From positions 93,675 to 157,674 of the forward strand of contig CAZXMW010000004.1 in assembly GCA_964641415.1 (NCBI GenBank): 64,000 nt of DNA. Direction: 5' to 3'. Every line of letters starts with the position of its first letter. Position 1 is the first letter of the stretch. Below the pieces are notes generated by a model. The model saw nothing but the letters and a program-made list of their open reading frames with translations. It was not told the origin of the DNA and made no database searches. The translations under genes and the position numbers were made by a program. Source of the stretch: JAHECW01 sp964641415. Its GTDB lineage: Bacteria > Acidobacteriota > Thermoanaerobaculia > Thermoanaerobaculales > Sulfomarinibacteraceae. This document shows, piece after piece, positions 9,445 to 17,300 of the stretch.

Positions 9445-11158
9445 CCAGCCTCCTGGCCAGCGCCCGGACCAGCACCCGCAGCCGCTCGGACCAGCTGAAC
9501 CGCCAGAAGTTGGTCGCCACCACGCCGCGGCTGAAGTAGGTCTTGTCCGAGTAGTCGATGGCGACCTCGAGGATGACCGGGGTCTTCTTCCGCACGAGAC
9601 CGAGGGCGTGCGGGATCACCGAATCGAGCTCGGCGTCGCTGAGCACCCGGACGTACCTGCAACCCACCGCCTCGGCGATGAGCTGCACGCTGTAATCCGG
9701 CAGGACGCTGCAGGTCTGGCGGTTGAGCGGGATCTTCTGGAACTCGGCGATCAGGCCGTGCTTGCCGTCGCGCAGGACGCAGATCAGCGGCGCCGCGCCG
9801 TAGGTCGCGGCGGTCAGGGCCTCCAGACCGGTCATCAGGAACGCCCCGTCGCCGGCCAGGGTCACGACGTCGCGGTCCGGGTTGGCGAACGCCGCGCCGA
9901 TCGACGCCGGCACCGAGTACCCCATGCACGAGAAGTCGACCGGCCCGATGAAGCATCGGGGGTGGTTGAGTCGCAGGTGCTCCGCCGCCAGGAAGGTCCC
10001 ATTGCCGCTATCGGTGGCGTAGATCGTGTCGTCGCCGCAGTGTCGCTGGAGCGACTCGAACAAGGCGTACGGGGTCACCCCGTCCTTCGACGGCGATCGC
10101 CGCCAGTCGCTGCGAACCCGTTCGTGGCCCTCGGCGATCTCGCGGGCGAGCTCGCCGAACGGCCGCCGACCCCGGATCAGGGCTGTCAGCGCGGCGAGGA
10201 ACTTTCCGGCGTCCGCGGCCACGGCGACCGTGGCCGGGACGTTGCGCCCGAGCACCTCCGGGTCGATGTCGACGTGGATCACGGTGTCCGGGAGCGACAT
10301 GCCGTAGGAGCCGGTGGCGACCTCGCCGAAGCGGCAGCCCACGGCGAGCAGGCAGTCGGACCGCTCGACGATGGCTCGCGCGAAGGGCGGCGCCGCGCGT
10401 CCGATCCCGGTCCACAGCCAGAGCGGGTGGGACTCCGGAAACACGCCCTTGCCCTGAAAGGTCGTCATGACCGGCGCGCCGATCTGTTCAGCGAGAGTGA
10501 TCAGCGCACGCCGCCCCCCGACCGCGCCGGCGCCGACATAGATCGTCGGTCGTGACGCCTCGCCGAGCAGCCGCGCCGCGCGCTCGACAAGATCGCGAGG
10601 CAGCGGTGTCTCGAGCTCGGGATCGTGGCGCCACGTCGGCGCCTCGACCTCCTGGGTCAGCATCATCAGATTGGCTGGAATTTCCACCGCCACCGGCCCG
10701 GACGGCGCCCGTCGCGCGATCTGGAACGCGCTCCGGATGGTCGGGTAGATGTCGTCGGCGGTGGCGATCCGCATCGCCGCCTTGGTCACCGGTCGCAGCA
10801 TGGCGATCTGGTCGATGTCGTGAAGCTGGTAGGCGGCCCCGGTGTCCCGTCGGATCCCGCACGCCAGCACAACCAGCGGCACCTGGTCCATGAAAGCCTC
10901 GGCGATTCCCGACATGCTGTGGGAGACACCGGCCCCCGGGACCACGTTGAGTACACCGACCCGATCCGAGGTCCGCGACACCCCGTCGCCCATGAAGGCG
11001 CCCGCCACCTCCGACGTCACCAGGATCGGCTGCAGCCCCGGCTCGTTGTCGAGAGCATCATAGAGCTCGATGTTGTGGGTGCCCGGAATTCCGAATGTGA
11101 AGGTCACTCCCTCGTCGGCCAGGGCCCGGGCGACGAGCTTGGAGCCGCGAATCTTCAT
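9437..11158 (-). CDS. ThDP-dependent enzyme, acetolactate synthase/benzoylformate decarboxylase family
   Basis: A 573-residue protein with the three-domain ThDP layout: Pyr domain with catalytic Glu50 (VTSEVAG), central Rossmann-like domain (about 190-330), and PP domain with the cofactor motif beginning GDGAFL (about 435). The motif normally ends Asn-Asn or Asn-Asp; here it ends VLRDGKHG, so the first Asn is Arg. The C-terminus has a ~40-residue basic amphipathic tail. It is not next to an ilvN-type regulatory subunit, so biosynthetic acetolactate synthase is unlikely. A 4-nt ATGA overlap with the GMC oxidoreductase argues for a joint oxidation and C-C lyase or ligase route. Confidence 0.75.
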   Translation of the reverse strand: MKIRGSKLVARALADEGVTFTFGIPGTHNIELYDALDNEPGLQPILVTSEVAGAFMGDGVSRTSDRVGVLNVVPGAGVSHSMSGIAEAFMDQVPLVVLACGIRRDTGAAYQLHDIDQIAMLRPVTKAAMRIATADDIYPTIRSAFQIARRAPSGPVAVEIPANLMMLTQEVEAPTWRHDPELETPLPRDLVERAARLLGEASRPTIYVGAGAVGGRRALITLAEQIGAPVMTTFQGKGVFPESHPLWLWTGIGRAAPPFARAIVERSDCLLAVGCRFGEVATGSYGMSLPDTVIHVDIDPEVLGRNVPATVAVAADAGKFLAALTALIRGRRPFGELAREIAEGHERVRSDWRRSPSKDGVTPYALFESLQRHCGDDTIYATDSGNGTFLAAEHLRLNHPRCFIGPVDFSCMGYSVPASIGAAFANPDRDVVTLAGDGAFLMTGLEALTAATYGAAPLICVLRDGKHGLIAEFQKIPLNRQTCSVLPDYSVQLIAEAVGCRYVRVLSDAELDSVIPHALGLVRKKTPVILEVAIDYSDKTYFSRGVVATNFWRFSWSERLRVLVRALARRLGG

Positions 11159-12657
11159 GACGCGAGCAGCTCCCCGGCCCGGTCTCGGATGTGCTCCGCG
11201 ACGCGGTCGGCGAGGGCCATCACGGTGATGTAGGGGTTGATCTCGGACGCCCTCGGGAACAGAGCTGAGTCAGCGACGAACACGCGTCGCGTGCCGTGCA
11301 CCCGGCCCCACTCATCGGTCACCGAGTCGGTCGCGTCCCGACCCATCCGGCAGCCGCCCATGATGTGCGCACTGGTCACCGAGATCTTACCCGGACGCAC
11401 GTTGTCCCGCAGGATCAGCTCGTCGACCCGGTCGGCGTCCTCCCGATCGATGAAGAACGACACGCCGGCGGGCGCGTGAACCCGACTGGCGCCGGCCGCG
11501 AAGAAGATCCGCGCCGACGCCGCCATGCTCCGGTGGAGCGAGTCGAGGACCTCTGGACCCATGGTGTAGTCGATGACCGGTTCGCCCTCACGGTCGAGCG
11601 AGACTCGGTTGGATTCGACGGCCGGGTCGACGGCGAGCACCAGAATCATCTGCAGCCGGTCGAAGGCGCGCATCAGCTCCGAGTGCTCGGCGCCGAAGCC
11701 GATGAGGTTCTTCGACGTCGTGAACGGAAAGTACATGCAGGTCTCGAGAAGAAAGCGCTCGTTCTCGATGAACTCGTCGCAGTAGAAGCTCTTCGGGTGG
11801 CCGTGGAAGTTGGAGATCGGCGCCGGGTGCTCACCGACCAGGATGAGCGCCGGATGGAGCGTGAGGTACCGACCGAGCGTGGGAAGCGATGCGCCGAAGC
11901 CCGAGCGGAGCAGCAGCGCCGCGGAGTTGATTGCACCGCCGCAGACCACCACCACTTTGGCGTTGACGCGGTACGCGCCCGGCGCCCAGGCGGACGGCAG
12001 CCCGAAACCGGGGTCGGCGACATCCGCGTCGCAGCCGTTCTCGTCGACCCTGGTCACGCGGCAGTTGGTGACGACCTCGACGCCGGCGGCCTCTGCCGCC
12101 GGCAGCTGGACGCGGTGGGTGCCCTGCTTGGCTGCGTTCGGGCATCCAAGATTGCACAGGCTCGACGCCCGGCAGCCTTTGACGTTGATCGGAAACTGCC
12201 GGACCCGGTATCCGAGCTCGGCACAGCCGTCGCGGAACAGTCGGTTGTTGTCATTGAGCTCGGACTCGTCGAGGAGGTGGACGTTGTTCTCCTCGAGGTA
12301 CTTCGTCGACCGCCGGTGCAGGTCGTCGTAGCCGAGGCCCGGAACGTCCCAACGCTCCACCACGCGCTCAGGCATGGTCAGCGAGGTCCCGGTGTAGACC
12401 ACCGTCGAGCCGCCGTAGGCGCGACCGTAGGCCATGGTCAGGGTCCGGTCCCGGGTCAGGACGCCACCCGAGTCGAAGTAGAGCTGGCGCGCCATCTCGA
12501 CCTCGCGCCCGGTGTAGGCGTCGTCGGCGAGCTTGGGCCCCCACTCGAGCACCGCGATCCGTCGACCGCTCGCGGCCAACGGTGCGAGCTCCTTGGCGAC
12601 CGCGCCACCGCCCGCACCGGAGCCGATGATCACGATGTCGTACGTCACCTCAGCCAC
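11155..12657 (-). CDS. GMC-family FAD oxidoreductase
   Basis: A 500-residue flavoenzyme. The N-terminal FAD dinucleotide motif is GSGAGGG (12-18), a second FAD contact is GGSTVV, and the C-terminal GMC signature region (INPYITVMALADRVAEHI) carries the base-containing segment. A Cys cluster (CRASSLCNLGCP, about 159-170) is the type seen in long-chain alcohol and sugar dehydrogenases of this family. The gene overlaps the upstream small gene by 8 nt and the downstream ThDP gene by 4 nt. It probably oxidises an alcohol or sugar and passes electrons to a membrane acceptor through the small partner; the substrate is unknown. Confidence 0.8.
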   Translation of the reverse strand: MAEVTYDIVIIGSGAGGGAVAKELAPLAASGRRIAVLEWGPKLADDAYTGREVEMARQLYFDSGGVLTRDRTLTMAYGRAYGGSTVVYTGTSLTMPERVVERWDVPGLGYDDLHRRSTKYLEENNVHLLDESELNDNNRLFRDGCAELGYRVRQFPINVKGCRASSLCNLGCPNAAKQGTHRVQLPAAEAAGVEVVTNCRVTRVDENGCDADVADPGFGLPSAWAPGAYRVNAKVVVVCGGAINSAALLLRSGFGASLPTLGRYLTLHPALILVGEHPAPISNFHGHPKSFYCDEFIENERFLLETCMYFPFTTSKNLIGFGAEHSELMRAFDRLQMILVLAVDPAVESNRVSLDREGEPVIDYTMGPEVLDSLHRSMAASARIFFAAGASRVHAPAGVSFFIDREDADRVDELILRDNVRPGKISVTSAHIMGGCRMGRDATDSVTDEWGRVHGTRRVFVADSALFPRASEINPYITVMALADRVAEHIRDRAGELLAS

Positions 12658-13057
12658 GCCGCACCCCCTTCCGACCGTCGAAGGACGGTGCGTAGCCGAT
12701 CTCGGACCAGTGCTCGGGCTGACCGTAATAGCCCATGAAAACCAGCGTCTTCAATCCCCAAAAACCCTTGCGCAGCAGCGGGATCGGGCAGTCCTGGAAG
12801 CACTCGAGAACCGCCGTTCGGCGTGCCGCATCGAGCCGGTGGAACGGCCGGCCGTAGCGGGCGATGGGCGCCAGACGAATCAGGTCCAGGAACGTCCCGA
12901 CCTGTTTCCGCGTCCCCTCGTCGCGATCCGCCAAGGCGGCGTCGACGATGGCCGCCATGCGGGCCCGCCCGCCGGCGTCGAGTGTCGCCACCTCCGGGGT
13001 CACGGTCGCTGCCACGGTCTCGAAGAACGCCGCCTGCTTGGGACTGAGAGATTTCAT
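12650..13057 (-). CDS. Small protein, possible gluconate 2-dehydrogenase subunit 3-like partner
   Basis: A 135-residue soluble protein, first gene of the four-gene operon. It resembles the small gamma subunit that accompanies GMC dehydrogenases (helical; Phe/Tyr-rich C-terminus with FWGLKTLVFMGYYGQPEHW). That subunit usually carries a twin-arginine signal, which is not evident here. ATG 13057 was chosen because TACAAT lies 7 nt upstream; the alternative ATG at 13066 falls inside or beside the -10 box. Context with a GMC enzyme immediately downstream is the main support. Confidence 0.6.
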   Translation of the reverse strand: MKSLSPKQAAFFETVAATVTPEVATLDAGGRARMAAIVDAALADRDEGTRKQVGTFLDLIRLAPIARYGRPFHRLDAARRTAVLECFQDCPIPLLRKGFWGLKTLVFMGYYGQPEHWSEIGYAPSFDGRKGVRRG

Positions 13058-13064
13058 AGACAGC

Positions 13065-13070
13065 ATTGTA
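13065..13070 (-). promoter_or_regulatory. -10 box TACAAT, leaderless type
   Basis: On the minus strand, GG-TACAAT ends 7 nt before ATG 13057. It would drive the whole 13057-to-6067 operon. The 150 nt upstream, to the dehydrogenase remnant, hold no other recognised feature. Confidence 0.55.
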
Positions 13071-13218
13071 CCGGTCCGTTCCCGGCGTGCGCCTCCAGCT
13101 ACCGCCAGGGCGCGAAGCCGTCGCACACGAATCTGCCTTCGCGGCCCTCGCCTGTTCGCGGTGGAATCTCTGCGGCGGTCTCTTTCATGCCATGAGCGCG
13201 CCCGATTCGCTGCGGCGT

Positions 13219-13341
13219 TCAGCGCAATCCGAACTTGCGGGCCAGAAGCCTCGCCAGCAGCTTCTTGGGCAGCCTCGACAGCGCCCGCCCGATCCCCGAC
13301 GAGCACCCGATGATCAGGACGCACGGATTATCGTTCGGCAT
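13219..13341 (-). pseudogene. Short-chain dehydrogenase remnant with internal deletion
   Basis: A 40-codon frame. Residues 1-23 match the first strand and cofactor loop of a short-chain dehydrogenase (VLIIGCSSGIGRAL), and the rest looks like a basic SDR C-terminus (PKKLLARLLARKFGLR). The ~200 residues that normally lie between are absent, with the frame kept. Its ATG overlaps the 3' end of the upstream hydrolase by 14 nt. It is most likely a decayed SDR gene; a genuine microprotein cannot be excluded. Confidence 0.5.
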
Positions 13342-14248
13342 GGTCCAATCCCGGTTTGCTGCAGCGCTCGATGAAGCCCCGCAGCTCGTTGAGATAGGCG
13401 GCACCGCCGATCAGCCAGGTCTCGTTGTGGGCGGCTTCTGGAATCTCGACGAAGTGACGGTCCCCGGTCGCGGCGTCGTACAGACGACGGCCCAGCTCGT
13501 ACGGCACCACGTCGTCCGCCGGTGAGTGGGCAACCAGGATCGGGCAGCCGACGGCGCCGATCTTGGCCTCCGAGTCCATCCGGGTCCGGATCAGCCAGCG
13601 CGGGACGAACGGGTAGTGATGGACGGCCATGTCGGGCACCGACGTGAAGCTCGACTGGACGACCAGGCCCGCCGGCTCGACCTCGGCTGCGAGATCGACG
13701 GCGACCGCCCCACCGAGGCTGACGCCGAGCACCACGATGCGGCCGGGTTCGACGCCTTCCTCGCCGGTCAGGTACCGCCACGCCGCCCGACCGTCGCGGT
13801 ACAGCCCACGCTCGCTCGGACGGCCCTCGCTGCGACCGTAGCCCCGGTAGTCGACAATGAAGACCTCTGCCGGCAGCCTTTCGGCCAGAGCGAGCATCTG
13901 GTCGGCCCGTTGGGCCAGGTTGCCTGCATTGCCGTGGAACCACAGCAGGACCATGCTCGAGGTCGGCCCGCCGGCCGATCCCGGTCGGCACCGCCAGCCA
14001 TGGAGCCGAACACCGTCCGAGGCCGTGAACCAGTGGTCCTCGACGGTCGCGCCGGTGCCCCGGGCCGCCGCGTCGACGTCCCACTCCCCCACCGGGTAAC
14101 GGTCGGGGAAGAAGATCATGGAGTCCTCGAAAACCGCCATGGTGGCCAGAAGAGTAACCCAGAGCACCACCAACGCCACCACAGTCGGCAGCCACCGACG
14201 TCGCGGCGACCGGCGCAGCTTCCAGGATTCGTGCGAGGTCACCTCCAC
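13328..14248 (-). CDS. Alpha/beta hydrolase, BEM46/YfhR-like, membrane-anchored
   Basis: A 306-residue protein. One N-terminal helix (about 20-42) anchors an alpha/beta-hydrolase domain with the oxyanion motif HGNAGN, a nucleophile elbow GVSLGG, an Asp in SPADDVVP and the catalytic His near EAAHNE. This matches BEM46-type serine hydrolases. The start is GTG at 14248, with a second GTG two codons later as an alternative. It is divergent from the giant acyl-ligase fusion, with 134 nt between them. An acyl-ester or acyl-thioester substrate would suit the neighbourhood (inference). Confidence 0.75.
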   Translation of the reverse strand: MEVTSHESWKLRRSPRRRWLPTVVALVVLWVTLLATMAVFEDSMIFFPDRYPVGEWDVDAAARGTGATVEDHWFTASDGVRLHGWRCRPGSAGGPTSSMVLLWFHGNAGNLAQRADQMLALAERLPAEVFIVDYRGYGRSEGRPSERGLYRDGRAAWRYLTGEEGVEPGRIVVLGVSLGGAVAVDLAAEVEPAGLVVQSSFTSVPDMAVHHYPFVPRWLIRTRMDSEAKIGAVGCPILVAHSPADDVVPYELGRRLYDAATGDRHFVEIPEAAHNETWLIGGAAYLNELRGFIERCSKPGLDHAER

Positions 14249-14370
14249 AGTAGATCACTTCCCGTCGGCTCGACGCCAATCCGTTGCCATCGGCGCCCGT
14301 TTGTTGCCGGGGCCGACCGATTGCCGATTTCGACCGGCGACTCGGCGCCGGGCCGCGGGTCGAAATCGGG

Positions 14371-14376
14371 TAGAGT
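14371..14376 (+). promoter_or_regulatory. -10 box TAGAGT, leaderless type
   Basis: TAGAGT ends 6 nt before ATG 14383, and no ribosome-binding site fits between them. It is expected to drive the ligase-GNAT fusion and the coupled membrane gene. Confidence 0.55.
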
Positions 14377-14382
14377 GAGCCC

Positions 14383-17300
14383 ATGCCGGAACCGATCTCG
14401 ATCATCGACTCGTTCGACCGTCTGCTCGACATGGACCCGCGATCGGCCGCGGACGACCTGACGTCCCTGCTCGCCGAAGCCGCGAACAGCGACCAGGCGC
14501 TCGCCGACGCGCGCGCGGTGCAGATTCTCGAGAGCCGAACCACCGGTGACGCCATCGTCGCCCACCTCGACCTCGACGCCCTGCGTGCGCTCGCGGAGCG
14601 GACCATCGCCCGGCAGGGCGACGGCGCTCCCCTGCCCGACGACGAACGCCGGTGGCAGGCGTGGTCGCTGCTCGACATCGTGCGCCGGTCGCCCCTCCTG
14701 GTACGGATCGCCGAGGCCGGGGCGGTCGACGAGTGGGCCGACATGATGCTGCGTCTGGTCGACTCGTCGCACTTCACCTTTGGTCCCCTGTTCGAGCAGC
14801 GGGTGGCGGGTTACGGTTCACAGACTCTGTTCGAGGTGCCGGGTACGGGACCGGCGAGCACGCTCAGCTGGCATCAGACCGCGGGTCGGGTCGGCCTCAT
14901 CGCCAGGGGGCTGCTGGCGGTCCTCGGCGACGATCCGGAACCGGTGGCCATCCTGTCCGAGAATCGGCTCGAGATGGCGCTCACCGACCTCGCCTGCCTG
15001 ACTACGGGAATCGTCAACGTGATGATCCCGGCCATCGCCACCGACACCGAGGTCGCCTACATTCTGGAACACTCCCGAGCCGGTACGGTGGTGGTCTCGA
15101 GCCCGGTACAGCTCAAGAAGGTCGCAGCCTGCCGCGACCGGCTGGGCGGTCTGCAGCGAGTGATCGCCTTCGACGCGGCTGCGGCGGTCGATCGTGACGT
15201 GCTCGGCTTCGACGAGGTCCTCGGCCGCGCGTCCGAGGTGCCGGTCGAGGTGATCGGCGAGCGGCGCGGATCGGTGGACATCTCGGATCTCGCGACCGTG
15301 ATGTACACCTCGGGAACGACGGGACGTCCCAAGGGCATCCGATTCTCTCAGCGCAACATCGTCTTCAAGCGATTCGCGCGGGCGTTGGCGCTCCCCGAAA
15401 TCGGCGATCGCGATCGGCTCCTCTGCTACCTTCCCCTGTTCCACACCTTCGGGCGGTTCCTGGAGATGACCGGAGCGGTCTTCTGGGGTGCGACCTACCG
15501 TTTCGCCGACAGCCCTTCCGTCGATGCGCTCACCCGAAACATGGCCGAGTTCCGTCCATCGGTCTTCATCAGCATCCCGATGAAGTGGACCCAGCTTTAT
15601 GAGCGGATCGGCAAGGAGGTCGACCTCGAGTCGGCCCCGGATGACGAAATCGCCGCCGCGGTCGCCCGGGTCACCGGCGGCGAGCTCCGCTGGGGGCTGT
15701 CCGCCGCCGGGTATCTCGACCCCGAGATCTTCCGCTTCTTTCAGCGCTACGGCGTCGAGCTGATGAGCGGTTTCGGGATGACCGAGGCAACCGGCGGCAT
15801 CACCATGACCCCCCCCGGCGCCTACGCCGATGACTCTCTCGGCGTCCCACTGCCGGGAATCGAGGCCGAGCTCGCCGACGACGGGGAGCTCGTCATCCGT
15901 GGCCCCTACGTCATGATCGGTTACCTCGACGACCCCGAGGGTCGGCCGTCGTTCGACGACGACGGCTGGTTCCACAGTGGCGATCTCATGGAGCGGGCCG
16001 CCGAGGGCCATTTTCGGATGGTCGACCGGAAGAAGGAGATCTACAAGAACGTCAAGGGCCAGACCATCGCGCCGCAGAAGATCGAGAATCTGTTTCGCGA
16101 TTTCGCCTCGGTCGCACGGATCTTCCTGATCGGCGACCACCGCCCGTACAACACCGCCCTGATCTATCCGAACTTCGACTTCGAGGAGGTCGATTTCCGG
16201 TCTCTCGACGCGACCGAGCTCAAGGCCCACTTTCGCTCGCTGGTCGTGAGCGCCAACAGCTTTCTCGCGCCGTATGAGCGGATCGTCGACTTCGCCGTCA
16301 TCGACCGCGATCTCAGCGCCGATCGCGGCGAGCTCACGCCCAAGGGCACCTACCGCCGCAAGACCGTCGAGCGCGGCTTCGCCGAGATCATCAGGCTGCT
16401 CTACCGCCGGACCACCCTGACGGTGGGCGGCGCTGCGGTGACCGTCCCGAACTGGCTGTTCCAGGCCATGGGCATCACCTCGCAGGAGCTCGCCGTCGAC
16501 GGCGACCGCCTGAGCCTCGGCAGCGTCGGCCGACCCACTGTCATCCGTACGCTCGACGACGGAGAGATTGTCATCGACTCGGTCATCTACGGGCTCACCA
16601 AATCCGGCGCCCTGGATCTCGGCGTCGTCCTGTCGACCCCACCGCTGTGGCTCGGCAACCAGGGCCTGGTCGAGCTCGCTCCGTTGGCGTCGGAGCACCG
16701 CAATCGGCGCCGTCACCGTTCGGCCGGCCTCCAGTGGCGCCGCCTCCACGAGCCCCACGTCCCGACCGCCGGCGAACGGAACACGATGTCCGAGGCCCTC
16801 CAGCGACCGGAGCTCGATCTGATGGATCTCCACGTCGCGGCCCTCGGCATCGGGAGCGGCGACGTGGAAGCTGCCGGCCGTGCCCTCGAGCTGCTCGATC
16901 GCGTCATCAAGGTCGCCGACGGCGAGCTCGCGGAGCTCGCCCTGGTCGTGCTCCGCCGCGCCGCCGCCGCGGCGTCCGACACCATCGCCCGGCAGGCCTT
17001 CCGAGTGTTGGCACAGGTCGAACACCCGACCCTGTTCCGACCCACCCTGCGGTCGTTCCTCGACGCCGTGCCCGACCTGCTCGACGAGACCACCGGGTCG
17101 GTGCTCAATGATCACGAGCTTTCGCCGGAGATCGTCGCAGCCTTCATCGACGAGGCCGAGGACCGCATCGCACGGTCGGCCCTGGACCCGACCGCCGCCG
17201 CGACTGCGGCCTCGATGCTGGATTTTCTGTCCGACTACGGCGCCTCTCACCCATCACGCTACCGCCAGCTCCGCGGCTTCATCACCAGGATGGCGGTCGC

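Noticed and set aside
16690..16790. Frameshift separating the acyl ligase from the downstream helical/GNAT part
   Set aside because: The Arg-rich linker looks like out-of-frame translation, but the frame is continuous and no alternative frame joins recognisable sequence better. Kept as a fusion with this caveat.
14818..17250. 810-codon open frame on the minus strand
   Set aside because: It lies antisense to the acyl-ligase fusion. Composition is typical of reverse-complement high-GC coding, no domain is recognisable, and the plus strand carries clear motifs.
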